This document shows positions 48,685-57,901 of a stretch of DNA of 64,000 nucleotides, one piece after another. Position 1 is the first letter of the stretch. The number at the start of each line of letters is the position of its first letter. This DNA comes from Syntrophales bacterium (lineage in GTDB: Bacteria; Desulfobacterota; Syntrophia; Syntrophales; UBA4778), in the NCBI GenBank assembly GCA_028712885.1, contig JAQTPK010000004.1, positions 1 to 64,000 of the forward strand, given 5' to 3'. A program made the position numbers and the translations under genes. Under the pieces are notes generated by a model. It did not search any database. It saw nothing but the letters and a program-made list of their open reading frames with translations, and was not told the origin of the DNA.

Positions 48685-48813
48685 GATTTCAGTCCCTCTT
48701 CCCGGGATCTATCGCCAGCCGCTTTGGGCTTCTTTTTTCCCTGACCCTGTGTTATAGCTTCCAGGCCAAATATCATAATTCGAAGGGAAATTGAAGATTC
48801 TCCGGAACTCGCA

Positions 48814-51141
48814 ATGGTAGAAAGGCGAAAAACATACATACCGGAGATCGGCCGCACAGTCATTCGCGCCGACGCCGAGGCGAAAGCGGCCGGGGTTGAG
48901 AAGTATGCAGCCGATTATTACGGAGAGGGCCTGCTCTGGGCCGGAGTAAGACGGTCCGGAATTCCGCACGGCCGCATTATCCTGATCGACAAGTCCGAAG
49001 CGGAAAATATCCCCGGGGTTAAGGCCGTTCTGACGGGTGCGGACGTCCCCGGCGCCAACCGCCAGGGCATCGTCCACAAGGATCAGCCCGTTCTCTGCGA
49101 CACTAAAGTCCGCTACTGCGGGGACGCGGTAGCCCTGGTTATTGCGGAAAGCAGGGAGATTCTGAAGCAGGCGATCGCCGCCGTGCGCGTGGATATCGAT
49201 CCCCTTCCCGGCGTTTTCGACACCGACGAGGCGCTCCGCCCGGGCGCTCCCCTTGTTCATGAGGAACACAAGACCGGCAATATTCTGCTGCAGGCGGAGA
49301 TCCGGCGCGGCGACGCGGCCGGCGCCTTCGCCGGCTGCGATGCCGTGATCGAGGAGAGTTTTGAAGTACCGTTCGTCGCGCATGCCTTTCTGGAGACCGA
49401 AAACGGGATCGCCTGGCAGGAGCCCGACGGGAAGATAACCCTGGTCGTGTCGACCCAGGCTCCGTTCCGGGACAAATGGGAAATCAGCGGCGCCCTCGGC
49501 ATCCGGATGGACCTTCTGCGCGTAATCGGGCCTTATCTCGGCGGGGCTTTCGGCGGCAAGGATGGGGCGACGGTGCAGTGTCTCCTGGCTCTGGCGGCTC
49601 AGCATGCCGGCGGCAGGAAAGTCAAAATGCTCTGGGACCGGGAGGAGAATTTCATCGCCGGGTACAAGCGGCACGCCGTGAAAATGGAATACCGCGCCGG
49701 GGCGATGCGAGACGGAACGCTCCAGGCTCTCCATTGCCGGCTGTACTACAATTCGGGCGCCTACGCCCATCTTGGCGGCGAGGTGATGGCCCTCGGCATG
49801 GAGCACGCCGGCGGGCCCTACCGGATTCCGCATGCCCTGATCGAAGGATGGTGCGTTTACACCAACAACCCTGTAGCCGGCGCCATGCGGGGTTTCGGCG
49901 TAGCGCAGGTGAGCTTCGCGTTCGAGAGGATTATGGACCTGCTCGCGGCAAAGCTGGACATGAACCCCCTCGCGCTGCGGAGGAAGAACGCCCTGCGCCG
50001 GGGAGACAGCAACAGCTCCGGAGTGACGCTGACCGGATCGACGGGCATTGCGTCCTGCATCGATGCGGTGGAGCGGCACCCCATGTGGCGCAGCAGAAGC
50101 GCCTGGAAAGCGGAGGCGGGCGCCTTCAAAAAAAGGGGCGTCGGCGTCGCGGCGGTCTTCAACGCCATGGGCTACGGCAGAGGCCTGCCCGATTCGGCCA
50201 TCGCCAAGGTAGAGCTGACGCCCGCCGGGAAGATCCGGGTCTACTGCGGCGTCTCGGATATGGGACAGGGAAACGCCACGGCATATTTTCAGATAGCCGG
50301 ACAGATCCTGTGCCAGGAAAACTCCTCCATCGAACTCGTCCAGCCGGACACGGAGCGGACGATGCCCTCGGGCTCTGCGTCCGCCAGCCGGACCACGTAC
50401 ACGTACGGAAACGCGCTGATCCGCGCCTGCGAAGAACTCCGGAAACGGATCATCGGCAGGACGGCACTCGTCCTTCTGGCGGACACGGTGGAACGGATGG
50501 AACTCCTGCCGGGAAAAGTGCGGCACCTCGGAACCGGCCGGGAGGTCCCGCTCAGCGGCATCGCCGCCATGATGTCCGAACAGGACCGCACCTGCATCCA
50601 GCAGTTCATCATGCCGGTGGCCGGGGATTCCCTGGATACCGGAAAGGCTTTCTTCATCGGTTTTCCCCACCTCCTTTTCTCGTATGCGGTCCACCTGGCC
50701 CGCATCGAGATAGACGAGTTGACGGGGCGGATAGAGGTGAAGGATTATCTCGCCGCAACCGACGCGGGCCGGGTCATGAACCCGCAGGCATACGAACAGC
50801 AGGTTCAGGGGGCCGTCGCCCAGGGAATCGGGTACGCCCTCCACGAGGAAGTCCTGATGATGGAAGGACGCGTCCTTAATCCGGGGTTTGCGGCCTATCT
50901 CATTCCGGGCGCGCCCGATGTTCCCGAGATCGTCTCGCTTGCCGTCGAGACATACGAGGAATCCGGGCCGTATGGAATGAAGGGGGTGGGCGAAGTCGGG
51001 ATCAACGGGCCGCTGCCATCGATCGCCAACGCCGCCGCCGACGCCGGCGGTCTCCACATCACGCGGGCGCCCCTGACGGCGGAAAGGATATTGGAAGCGT
51101 TGGCGCAGGCGGGAAAGAAGAACGGCGGAAAAAGGAAATGA
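48814..51141 (+). CDS. Xanthine dehydrogenase-type molybdenum-binding subunit
   Basis: A 775-residue large subunit of a molybdenum hydroxylase (xanthine dehydrogenase family). The N-terminal half has ADAEAKAAGVEKYAADY and PVLCDTKVRYCGDAVALVIAE. The molybdopterin half has IGPYLGGAFGGKDGA, GAMRGFGVAQ (the usual substrate-pocket loop), SDMGQGNATAYFQIAGQIL and the catalytic glutamate in GMKGVGEVGINGP. The substrate is not defined: purines, aromatic aldehydes, CO and nicotinate are all possible in this family. It overlaps the 2Fe-2S subunit by ATGA. The cofactor genes xdhC and mocA are divergent. Confidence 0.9.
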   Translation: MVERRKTYIPEIGRTVIRADAEAKAAGVEKYAADYYGEGLLWAGVRRSGIPHGRIILIDKSEAENIPGVKAVLTGADVPGANRQGIVHKDQPVLCDTKVRYCGDAVALVIAESREILKQAIAAVRVDIDPLPGVFDTDEALRPGAPLVHEEHKTGNILLQAEIRRGDAAGAFAGCDAVIEESFEVPFVAHAFLETENGIAWQEPDGKITLVVSTQAPFRDKWEISGALGIRMDLLRVIGPYLGGAFGGKDGATVQCLLALAAQHAGGRKVKMLWDREENFIAGYKRHAVKMEYRAGAMRDGTLQALHCRLYYNSGAYAHLGGEVMALGMEHAGGPYRIPHALIEGWCVYTNNPVAGAMRGFGVAQVSFAFERIMDLLAAKLDMNPLALRRKNALRRGDSNSSGVTLTGSTGIASCIDAVERHPMWRSRSAWKAEAGAFKKRGVGVAAVFNAMGYGRGLPDSAIAKVELTPAGKIRVYCGVSDMGQGNATAYFQIAGQILCQENSSIELVQPDTERTMPSGSASASRTTYTYGNALIRACEELRKRIIGRTALVLLADTVERMELLPGKVRHLGTGREVPLSGIAAMMSEQDRTCIQQFIMPVAGDSLDTGKAFFIGFPHLLFSYAVHLARIEIDELTGRIEVKDYLAATDAGRVMNPQAYEQQVQGAVAQGIGYALHEEVLMMEGRVLNPGFAAYLIPGAPDVPEIVSLAVETYEESGPYGMKGVGEVGINGPLPSIANAAADAGGLHITRAPLTAERILEALAQAGKKNGGKRK

Positions 51142-51608
51142 AGATCGATTTCCTCCTTAACGGAAAGAAAATAGAACTCGATGCGGCCCCGGACAGGAGG
51201 GCGGTGGATCTCCTGCGCGAGGATCTTGGCTGGACGGGAACGAAGGAAGGATGCGGCAGCGGGGAATGCGGCGCGTGCACGATCCTCGTGGACGGCGAGA
51301 GCAGGCTCTCCTGCCTGATGCTGGCGGCGCAGCTTTCCGGGAAAAAGGTCGTCACCATAGAAGGGGCCGCGGGCGACCCGGAAATCCGGCCGATTCAGGA
51401 ATCGTTTGTTGAACTCGGGGCCGTGCAGTGCGGCTTCTGTTCGCCCGGAATGATCCTCTCGGCCTCCGCACTCCTGAAAAGCCGGCAATATCCGTCACGG
51501 GAGGAAATCAAAGAGGGCCTGTGCGGCAACCTCTGCCGGTGCACGGGATATCACAAGATCGTGGACGCCGTGGGAGAAGCGGCCCGGCGGCTGAAGGACG
51601 GAGAATGA
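51138..51608 (+). CDS. 2Fe-2S subunit of the molybdenum hydroxylase
   Basis: A 156-residue electron-transfer subunit with two 2Fe-2S clusters. The plant-type cluster is in GCGSGECGACTILVDG with a following cysteine in RLSCLMLA. The second cluster is in the helical half, in VQCGFCSPGMIL and LCGNLCRCTGYHKIVDAV. The order (large, iron-sulfur, flavin) differs from the more common flavin-first arrangement. It overlaps both neighbours by ATGA. Confidence 0.93.
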   Translation: MKIDFLLNGKKIELDAAPDRRAVDLLREDLGWTGTKEGCGSGECGACTILVDGESRLSCLMLAAQLSGKKVVTIEGAAGDPEIRPIQESFVELGAVQCGFCSPGMILSASALLKSRQYPSREEIKEGLCGNLCRCTGYHKIVDAVGEAARRLKDGE

Positions 51609-52438
51609 GGAAGGTCTTTTTCCCCCGCACCCTGGACGAACTCTGGCCTCTGCTCGAAAGCGAGCCGGGAGCGGCGATCTTCTCCGGGGGAACGGACCTG
51701 TTCGTGAAGATGCGGGCGGGGTCCGCCGACCCAGGCGTCCTGATCGGCCTGGAGCGGATAGGCGAATTGCGGGGCATCCGCCGGGAGGGCGACGGCGTCA
51801 GAATCGGCGCCTGCACGTCTCTAAAGTCGGTTCTCGAGGACCCGCTGGTCCGGAGCGGGCTTAAAGTGCTGGAGACCGCCCTGAAAGCGCTCGGCTCCCC
51901 CCAGATCCGCAACATGGGAACGATCGGCGGGAATGTCTGCACGGCGTCTCCCGCGGGCGACACGCTGCCTCCCCTGTATGTTCTCAGGGCCGAAGTGGAG
52001 ATTCGGTCCGCCGGCTCAACAAGGCGCGCGCCGATCGGGGAATTCATCACCGGTCCCGGAAAAACGCTTCTCGGCAGGGGGGAAATCATCGCCGGCATAC
52101 GGGTTCCCGCGCCGCAAGGGCTGAACCTGCATCATTTCGAGAAGGTGGGGCAGAGAAAGGCCCTGGCCATTGCCGTGGCGAGCCTGGCCGCCCTGATGAG
52201 GATCTCCCCCGAGGGCGTAATCGAAGAGGCGCGCCTGGCATGGGGAAGCGTCGCGCCGACCGTTGCCGTATCCGTGGGGGCGGAAGAATTCCTGAAAGGA
52301 AAAGCTCTCACGCGGCCGGTTCTGGAAGAGGCCGCCCGCATCGCGGAGGCTTCCTTTTTTCCGATAGACGATATCCGCGCCACGGCCGGCTACCGCAAGG
52401 CCGTGGCCGGCAATCTTCTCCTCCGGTTATGTAAGTAG
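51605..52438 (+). CDS. FAD-binding subunit of the molybdenum hydroxylase
   Basis: A 277-residue flavin subunit (CoxM/XdhB-like). The FAD loop IFSGGTDLFVKMRAG and the second motif IRNMGTIGGNVCTASPAGDTLPPLYVL are present; EFITGPGKTLLGRGEIIAGI follows. It passes electrons from the iron-sulfur subunit to NAD or another acceptor. Start at ATG 51605 (ATGA with the iron-sulfur gene). A heptad repeat follows the stop, and no clear terminator is seen. Confidence 0.9.
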   Translation: MRKVFFPRTLDELWPLLESEPGAAIFSGGTDLFVKMRAGSADPGVLIGLERIGELRGIRREGDGVRIGACTSLKSVLEDPLVRSGLKVLETALKALGSPQIRNMGTIGGNVCTASPAGDTLPPLYVLRAEVEIRSAGSTRRAPIGEFITGPGKTLLGRGEIIAGIRVPAPQGLNLHHFEKVGQRKALAIAVASLAALMRISPEGVIEEARLAWGSVAPTVAVSVGAEEFLKGKALTRPVLEEAARIAEASFFPIDDIRATAGYRKAVAGNLLLRLCK

Positions 52439-52439
52439 A

Positions 52440-52475
52440 CCAAGTCTCAAGTCTCAGGTTTCGAGTCTCAAAGTT
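52440..52475. repeat. Heptad border repeat (AGTCTCA class)
   Basis: AGTCTCA, AGTCTCA, GGTTTCG, AGTCTCA in 7-bp register directly after the hydroxylase operon. Class C. Confidence 0.65.
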
Positions 52476-52524
52476 AAGCAGAAGAGCTTTTTATAATTTG
52501 TCCTGCCCTGTACTTGACCGGACG

Positions 52525-52553
52525 GACACTGTCAAATCAGGTCTAACCCCGTA
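52525..52553. repeat. REP-like fragment
   Basis: TGTCAAATCAGGTCTAACCCCG resembles the GGGGTCAGACCTGATTTGAC motif that, from memory, accompanies REP-associated transposases in related genomes. The flanking sequence to 52714 is AT-richer than the surroundings and may be transposase remnant; no intact ORF is visible. A 64-codon minus frame at 52491-52685 is not considered real. Confidence 0.4.
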
Positions 52554-52714
52554 ATTGCTTTCACCGTAAAAGCCCTCGCAAAGACGCGTCTGCGATTTAA
52601 TCGATAATTTATTGAAAGTGATTTCGCAATTGAGGCAGAGATCCGTGCCTTTCATACCGAAATGCTGAACATCTAAGCCTTTCAAGCCCGTGGATGCACT
52701 TGGGGTTTAGTAGA

Positions 52715-53032
52715 TTACAGATAATCCTTTCTTGGTGGACTGAAAAAGTCTAGCACCTCACCTGGTTCTATGATTTCGAAGCTATGTTCAATGTTACGAG
52801 GGATAGAGTATGAATCACCTGGACCGATTTCGTGCTCAACATTTTCAATGATGATTCTATATTTCCCGGAAATCACATATCCACTCTGCTCGTTCGGATG
52901 TCTGTGTAGAGGAGGATGGTCCCCTCTTTTATAAAGCATCTTAGTTACCATTGATTCCGGACCATGCGATAGCAATACAAAATCAACACCCAGGAAACTT
53001 CTTTTCTGAGCTTCATCTGATTTAACTATCAT
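52715..53032 (-). CDS. Cupin-domain protein
   Basis: A 105-residue single-domain cupin. LHRHPNEQSGYVISGKYRIII carries the first metal motif (H, H, E), and IPRNIEHSFEIIEPGEVLDFF the second. The fold binds a metal or small ligand; no enzymatic identity can be given. Start at MIVKSDEAQ (ATG 53032) with AAGGAG 7 bases ahead; an upstream TTG would add two residues. Composition is AT-richer than most of the window. The sequence between here and 53418 (about 390 bases) holds no convincing gene; an 83-codon frame at 53066 lacks a ribosome site and looks accidental. Confidence 0.75.
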   Translation of the reverse strand: MIVKSDEAQKRSFLGVDFVLLSHGPESMVTKMLYKRGDHPPLHRHPNEQSGYVISGKYRIIIENVEHEIGPGDSYSIPRNIEHSFEIIEPGEVLDFFSPPRKDYL

Positions 53033-53418
53033 ACACAATCTCCTTCTATTGTTTCCTTGCCCTGAATGGCGGATGAAAAATACGTGAATTTAAGATGCCT
53101 GTCCATGCTTAATTTCAGAAAAGAAAGATGCGATATTTGCCCGGCTCAACCATGTCTGATTTTCTTTCAATCGATAATCAACGGGTCTTTGAGATCGGCC
53201 GCATTTCTTTGTATTTGTCATCGAGCATTTCAGAAGACGCCGCATTCCTTGACTTCGGAAAGTAAGCTGGTTCAGAAAGTGGTCTCTGGATCTAGCCCGC
53301 TTCTGGGCCCGTCTTAATTGCAGTCGAGATTTTCGACAAGCGGCAAATTAAAGCTGATGTGCTTCCGCAAGCCTCGACGGCATGTTACGAATGGGTAACG
53401 GTTCGGAGTAGGATTGAA

Positions 53419-53467
53419 ACAAAAAAGTACGGGCGGCGGTGATGAGAATCTTTGTCCGCCGCCCGTA
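53419..53467 (-). terminator. Intrinsic terminator of the lectin gene
   Basis: TACGGGCGGCGG (53428-53439) and CCGCCGCCCGTA (53456-53467) form a perfect 12-bp stem. On the minus strand it is followed by TTTTTTG, which ends transcription of the lectin gene. Confidence 0.88.
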
Positions 53468-53475
53468 GTATGGAT

Positions 53476-53862
53476 TTAGTCCTGCTCGTTACATCCGCAA
53501 ACTGACATCTGACCTGGCGTCGTAGTCAACCAGTTCCCGTTCCAGCCGCCGTACCACTTGCATACTCCCGGGCACTTTTTGTTCGCATCAATCTGATTCC
53601 AGATCGGGCCGGCATTTTTATCGTTTTGGCCGTTGCCCTGAGGGGGGTTATTGCAGTCGCACCAGGCCATCTGACCTTCAGTCTTAACCGACCATTTGCC
53701 GTTCCAGCCGCCGTACCATTTACATGTATCCGGGCATTTAGTCCTGGCATCCTGATCATTCGAGATCGGCCCGGAGCGAATATTGAAGGCCTGGGCTGAG
53801 CCGCAAAGGAGAAATCCGGCGAAGAAGGTCATGGAAATGAGAAGAACCAACACTTTTTTCAT
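53476..53862 (-). CDS. Secreted MVL-like mannan-binding lectin, two tandem repeats
   Basis: A 128-residue exported protein. The signal peptide (1-25) ends in GSAQA. The mature part has two homologous repeats of about 40 residues, at about 31-70 and 85-124. Each has GPI..NQxDA..KCP..CKWYGGWNG.W, then a T..GQM stretch and a closing C-x-C. The pattern resembles the MVL (Microcystis viridis lectin) repeat AGPLWSNDEAQ..GP and GQWxTxxEGVMSV, with added cysteines (four per repeat) suggesting disulfides. MVL-type lectins bind mannose-rich glycans. Expected location is periplasm or secreted. Ribosome site AAGGAGT 6 bases ahead; own terminator. Confidence 0.78.
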   Translation of the reverse strand: MKKVLVLLISMTFFAGFLLCGSAQAFNIRSGPISNDQDARTKCPDTCKWYGGWNGKWSVKTEGQMAWCDCNNPPQGNGQNDKNAGPIWNQIDANKKCPGVCKWYGGWNGNWLTTTPGQMSVCGCNEQD

Positions 53863-54317
53863 TAACGTACTCCTTTCTTTGAATTAGCTACACCATACCT
53901 GTAATCCGTTTGCCCTGGGACAATATACAGCCTTTGTGGACATTGCAAGCACATTGCATTCTTCCGCTGGTATTAGAATCCCATGATGAGTTCTCAAAGC
54001 AAAGTATGTGCCGAAAAGAGTCGTCTTTTATTTCAGCGAGTTTCGAATCTCTTCTCCTTACGATCTTCCGGACTATGCCAAATTGTGGGCACATGTTGAG
54101 GCGGGTTGGCAGGGATGCCATAGGCCATTTCAACCCGAAATCGATTAGCTCCGGGAGCGGTCGGTTTTAAGGAATTGTATTTGAACGGTGAATTTCAGAG
54201 GCAGCGGGATTTAAAAGACTTAGGAAAGTAAGTATTGACTTGCGATCGTCTTTACATTTGACGTCAAGAAGACTTCGTCCAGTGTTTCAGTCCCGCGGCT
54301 TGAATATTATCCTATTC
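53863..54317. other. Gene-free interval upstream of the lectin
   Basis: About 450 AT-richer bases between the lectin start and the lspA repeat. Two short frames (minus 53888-54133 and plus 53910-54170) overlap each other head to head and lack ribosome sites and family features. Nothing else is recognisable. Confidence 0.4.
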
Positions 54318-54347
54318 AGTAACTTGAGACCCGAGACTTGAGACTAT
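54318..54347. repeat. Heptad border repeat (ACTTGAG class)
   Basis: ACTTGAG, ACCCGAG, ACTTGAG, ACTATTT in 7-bp register ending two bases before the lspA stop. Class C in complementary orientation. Confidence 0.65.
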
Positions 54348-54349
54348 TT

Positions 54350-54835
54350 TTACCGCGACGATTTTCTTTTCCGGAGCATGTCCCAGATCAGCAGCACCGC
54401 GCCGATCGAAATAGCGGAGTCCGCCACATTGAAAGCCGGCCAGTGATGGCCGGCGACATGAACGTCGACAAAATCGATCACCTCGCCGAAACGCACCCTG
54501 TCGATCAGATTTCCGGCGGCGCCCGCCAGAATAAGCGAGAGGGAAGAAGCAAGCAGCATGTCCTTGACACGGTATTTTTTCAGGTAATAGACAATCAGCA
54601 CGATCGCCGCCGCTGAAACCAGGAAAAAGAAGGCAACACGCAGAGAGGAGTGAATTCCGCTTAAAAACCCGAAAGCGGCCCCCGGGTTCCTGACATAAGT
54701 GATATTAATGAAACCCTTCACCACGGGGAAGCTCTGGTGCAGGTACATGCCGCTGTCCACCAGGTGCTTCGTCCACTGGTCCAGGATCAGCACCAGTCCG
54801 ACAGTTACCGCCAGAATCGCATATGTCTTCTTCAA
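54350..54835 (-). CDS. lspA: Lipoprotein signal peptidase (signal peptidase II)
   Basis: A 161-residue inner-membrane aspartyl protease removing lipoprotein signal peptides. Four membrane segments are visible. Signatures: LDQWTKHLV, YVRNPGAAFGFL, and the catalytic aspartates in AGAAGNLIDRVRFGEVIDFVDV and FNVADSAISIG. Start assigned to TTG 54835 (LKKTYAILAVT), with GGGAG 6 bases ahead and 23 bases after the ileS stop; the longer frame lies inside ileS. The ileS-lspA order is common in bacteria. Confidence 0.92.
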   Translation of the reverse strand: MKKTYAILAVTVGLVLILDQWTKHLVDSGMYLHQSFPVVKGFINITYVRNPGAAFGFLSGIHSSLRVAFFFLVSAAAIVLIVYYLKKYRVKDMLLASSLSLILAGAAGNLIDRVRFGEVIDFVDVHVAGHHWPAFNVADSAISIGAVLLIWDMLRKRKSSR

Positions 54836-54858
54836 AAGCTTTCTCCCGCAGTTGCCGA

Positions 54859-57639
54859 TCAGGAAAGGTTGCCGATGCAGCGGTCGCAAATGGCGGGATG
54901 CGCTGCGCTTTTGCCGACCGTGCCGCTGTACATCCAGCAGCGCTCGCATTTGACACCGCCCGCCCTGCTTACACCGATTGACATCCCCTCGAATTCCGAG
55001 CTGCAGGAGATCTCGCCGGACGGTTTGTCCGTCATCTCCACTTCGGAAACGATGTTGATGGTACGGATCGTATCCAGGTTCGCCCGGATCAGCTCCGCCA
55101 GCCTGCCGGAAGCCGCTATCTCGACTCTTGCGTCCAGGGAATGGCCGACGATCTTGTTCCTGCGGGCCGCTTCGACCGCTTTGGCGATCTCGCCCTTAAG
55201 GCCGATCATCGTCTTCCATTTCTCCATCAGGTCCGGATCAAGAAATTCCTGCTTCACCTCGGGGAAGCTCGTCATGTGAACGCTTTTCTCTTTGCCTTCG
55301 ACCGGCATCCTCTCCCAGATTTCTTCCGCGGTGAAGACCAGGACCGGCGCCAGCAGGCGGACAAGGGAGTCCAGAATCGTCCACATCGCCGTCTGGGCCG
55401 ACCGGCGCGCCTTTGAAGCCGTTTTGGACGTGTACAGCCGGTCCTTGCTCACGTCCAGGTAGAGAGCGCTAAGGTCGACCGTGCAGTAATTATAGACAGT
55501 GTAATAAACGACGTGGAACTCGAAATCCTCGTACGCCTTGCGCACGCGCTGGATCACTTCCTGGAGCCGGTGGAGCGCCCACCGGTCCATTTCTTCCATC
55601 TGCGCGCAGGGGACCGCGTCCTTCCCGGGGTTGAAATCGTAGAGATTTCCGAGAATGAAACGGCTCGTGTTCCGGATGCGGCGGTACGCCTCGATCAGCC
55701 GCTCCATGATCTCGCTGGAGATGCGTATATCGGCCGTATAGTCTTCCGCGGCGACCCAGAGCCGCAGGATCTCCGCCCCGTATTTTGCAATTATATCCTG
55801 GGGATCGACGACGTTCCCGACCGACTTCGACATCTTTTTCCCCTCGCCGTCCACCACGAAGCCGTGGGTCAGGACCTCTTTATAGGGCGCCCTTCCCCTC
55901 GTCCCCACCGATTCAAGAAGCGATGAATGGAACCACCCCCGGTGCTGGTCGCTGCCCTCGAGATACATATCGCAGGGCCACCGCAGGTCCGCCCTTGTCT
56001 CCAGGACGGCGGCGTGGCTCACGCCCGAATCGAACCAGACGTCCAGGATGTTGGTCTCCTTACGGAAGGCGTCCCCCTTACAGGAGGCGCATTTCGTCCC
56101 CTTCGGGAGCAGGTCTTTCGCCTCCCTCTCGAACCAGACGTCCGCGCTGTACTGCCGGACCAGGCCGGCCACGTGCGCAAGGACCTCCCTGGTAGCCAGG
56201 ACCTCGCCGCATCCTTCGCAGTAGAAAACTACGATCGGCACGCCCCAGAGTCTCTGGCGCGATATGCACCAGTCGGGACGGTTTTCGACCATCCCGTAGA
56301 TCCTGTCCCTGCCCCAGGAGGGTATCCATCTTACTTCCCCTATCGATTTAAGGGCCTTCTCCCGAAGTCCCTTCTTTTCCATGGATATGAACCACTGCTC
56401 CGTAGAGCGGAAAATGATCGGGTTCTTGCAGCGCCAGCAATGCGGATAGGAATGGCCGATGTCCATGCTGCCGAGCAGCACGCCCACTTCCTTCATCTTC
56501 TTCATGACGGACTCGTTCGCATCGAAAACGAACTCCCCGGCGAAGAATTCCACGTCGGGGGTGAACCGCCCGTTCTCATCCACCGGGGCGTAATTGTCGA
56601 GACCGTACTCCAGCCCTATCTCGTAGTCTTCCTGACCATGGCCGGGGGCGATGTGGACGAGACCGGTCCCCGCTTCCAGGGTGACGAAAGGCGCGAGGAT
56701 AAGAACGCTCTCCCGGTCGATAAACGGGTGGCGGCACTTCTGCCCTTCCAGGACCTCTCCCGGAAACTCGTCGATTATTTCATACTCTTTGTAGCCGAAG
56801 GCATCCATGCAGTAGCCGACAAGCTCCTTTGCGACGATGAGCACTTCTCCCTGAGTCTTTACCGCCGCATAGATGAATTCCTTATGGACCGCTATCGCCA
56901 GGTTCGCCGGAAGGGTCCAGGGGGTCGTCGTCCAGATAACGCAATAGACTTTTTCGCCTTTCAGCTTCGAACGAACGGCCGCGAAATCGGAGATCATGGG
57001 GAATTTCACGTAAACGGAGGGCGTCTGGTGGTCCATGTATTCGACCTCCGCCTCCGCCAGGGCCGTTTTGCAAGTGGCGCACCAGTAAACCGGCTTCTTT
57101 CCCTTGTAAATGTCGCCGTTCAGCATGAGCTTGGCGAATTCCTCGATGGTGATCGCCTCATATTCGTAGCTCATCGTCAGGTAGGGATTGTCCCATTCCC
57201 CGAAGACGCCAAGCCTCTTGAATTCGCTGCGCTGGATGTCCACGAACTGCTCCGCATATTTGCGGCAGTATCTCCTTTTTTCTACCTGGGACAGGTCATA
57301 CTTTTTATCTCCCAGCTCCTTGTCCACCTGGTGCTCGATCGGCAGACCATGGCAGTCCCATCCGGGAACGTAGATGCTGTCGAATCCGCCCATATTCTTT
57401 GACTTTATGACAAGGTCCTTGATGATCTTATTGAGGGCGGTGCCGAGATGGATATGACCGTTCGCATAAGGCGGCCCGTCATGGAGGATATAGGTCTTCC
57501 GGCCCTTGGAAACATTTCTGATCGCCCGGTATATGTTCATCTCCTCCCATTTTTTCAGGAACTCCGGCTCCCGTTTGGAGAGGTTGGCCTTCATGGGAAA
57601 ATCGGTCTTCGGCAGATTCAAGGTGTCCTTGTAATCCAT
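54859..57639 (-). CDS. ileS: Isoleucyl-tRNA synthetase
   Basis: A 926-residue class I synthetase charging tRNA-Ile. HIGH is in PPYANGHIHLGTALNK and KMSKS in GEGKKMSKSVGNVVDP. The CP1 editing domain (about 190-400) has VIWTTTPWTLPANLAI and HIAPGHGQEDYEIG. The anticodon-binding region follows, and the protein ends in a zinc finger (CERCWMYSGTV and CDRC). The length is normal. Start is the ATG at 57639 with AGGAG 6 bases ahead. It is upstream of lspA. Confidence 0.97.
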   Translation of the reverse strand: MDYKDTLNLPKTDFPMKANLSKREPEFLKKWEEMNIYRAIRNVSKGRKTYILHDGPPYANGHIHLGTALNKIIKDLVIKSKNMGGFDSIYVPGWDCHGLPIEHQVDKELGDKKYDLSQVEKRRYCRKYAEQFVDIQRSEFKRLGVFGEWDNPYLTMSYEYEAITIEEFAKLMLNGDIYKGKKPVYWCATCKTALAEAEVEYMDHQTPSVYVKFPMISDFAAVRSKLKGEKVYCVIWTTTPWTLPANLAIAVHKEFIYAAVKTQGEVLIVAKELVGYCMDAFGYKEYEIIDEFPGEVLEGQKCRHPFIDRESVLILAPFVTLEAGTGLVHIAPGHGQEDYEIGLEYGLDNYAPVDENGRFTPDVEFFAGEFVFDANESVMKKMKEVGVLLGSMDIGHSYPHCWRCKNPIIFRSTEQWFISMEKKGLREKALKSIGEVRWIPSWGRDRIYGMVENRPDWCISRQRLWGVPIVVFYCEGCGEVLATREVLAHVAGLVRQYSADVWFEREAKDLLPKGTKCASCKGDAFRKETNILDVWFDSGVSHAAVLETRADLRWPCDMYLEGSDQHRGWFHSSLLESVGTRGRAPYKEVLTHGFVVDGEGKKMSKSVGNVVDPQDIIAKYGAEILRLWVAAEDYTADIRISSEIMERLIEAYRRIRNTSRFILGNLYDFNPGKDAVPCAQMEEMDRWALHRLQEVIQRVRKAYEDFEFHVVYYTVYNYCTVDLSALYLDVSKDRLYTSKTASKARRSAQTAMWTILDSLVRLLAPVLVFTAEEIWERMPVEGKEKSVHMTSFPEVKQEFLDPDLMEKWKTMIGLKGEIAKAVEAARRNKIVGHSLDARVEIAASGRLAELIRANLDTIRTINIVSEVEMTDKPSGEISCSSEFEGMSIGVSRAGGVKCERCWMYSGTVGKSAAHPAICDRCIGNLS

Positions 57640-57901
57640 TTGGATCTCCTAAAAGTTGGAAATATAATCGAAAAACAACCTGGTATAGTTATCACATATG
57701 CCTGCAGCTTTCAAGGGCCGGGGAAAATAGAGCGGGAAAGGCGCGAAACGCGGGAAAGGGCTGAGATTGCAGGCAGGCGAGTCAGAGGGATTCCCGGTGA
57801 GCAGTACCAAGAACGAAGCTGCGAAGTTGCAAAGGTGGGAAGATACGAAGAAAGCATCTGATGACCTCTGGCATCCAGGAGAACCTCTATTAAACAGCCC
57901 G
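57640..57901. other. Gene-free interval between groEL and ileS
   Basis: About 260 bases between the divergent-side start of ileS and the groEL terminator region contain no convincing gene. Possible ileS promoter sequences (TATATT near 57665) are weak. Two short plus-strand frames (57767 and the run from 57448) are shadows or accidental. Confidence 0.35.

Noticed and set aside
48709-51057. A 782-codon open frame opposite the molybdenum hydroxylase large subunit
   Set aside because: It is exactly antisense to a strongly conserved gene with intact motifs; high third-position GC on the real strand removes stops from this antisense frame.
52491-52685. A 64-codon minus-strand frame after the hydroxylase operon
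   Set aside because: It includes the REP-like fragment and AT-rich sequence, and has no ribosome site.
53066-53317. An 83-codon plus-strand frame near the cupin gene
   Set aside because: No ribosome site, mixed composition with scattered cysteines and no domain; it probably arises by chance in a gene-poor stretch.
53888-54133. An 81-codon minus-strand frame upstream of the lectin
   Set aside because: It is overlapped by an equally long plus frame, with no initiation signals or family features for either.
55927-57402. A 491-codon frame opposite ileS and a similar 558-codon frame opposite groEL (57949-59625)
   Set aside because: Both are mirror frames of fully conserved genes and have no ribosome sites or domain features.
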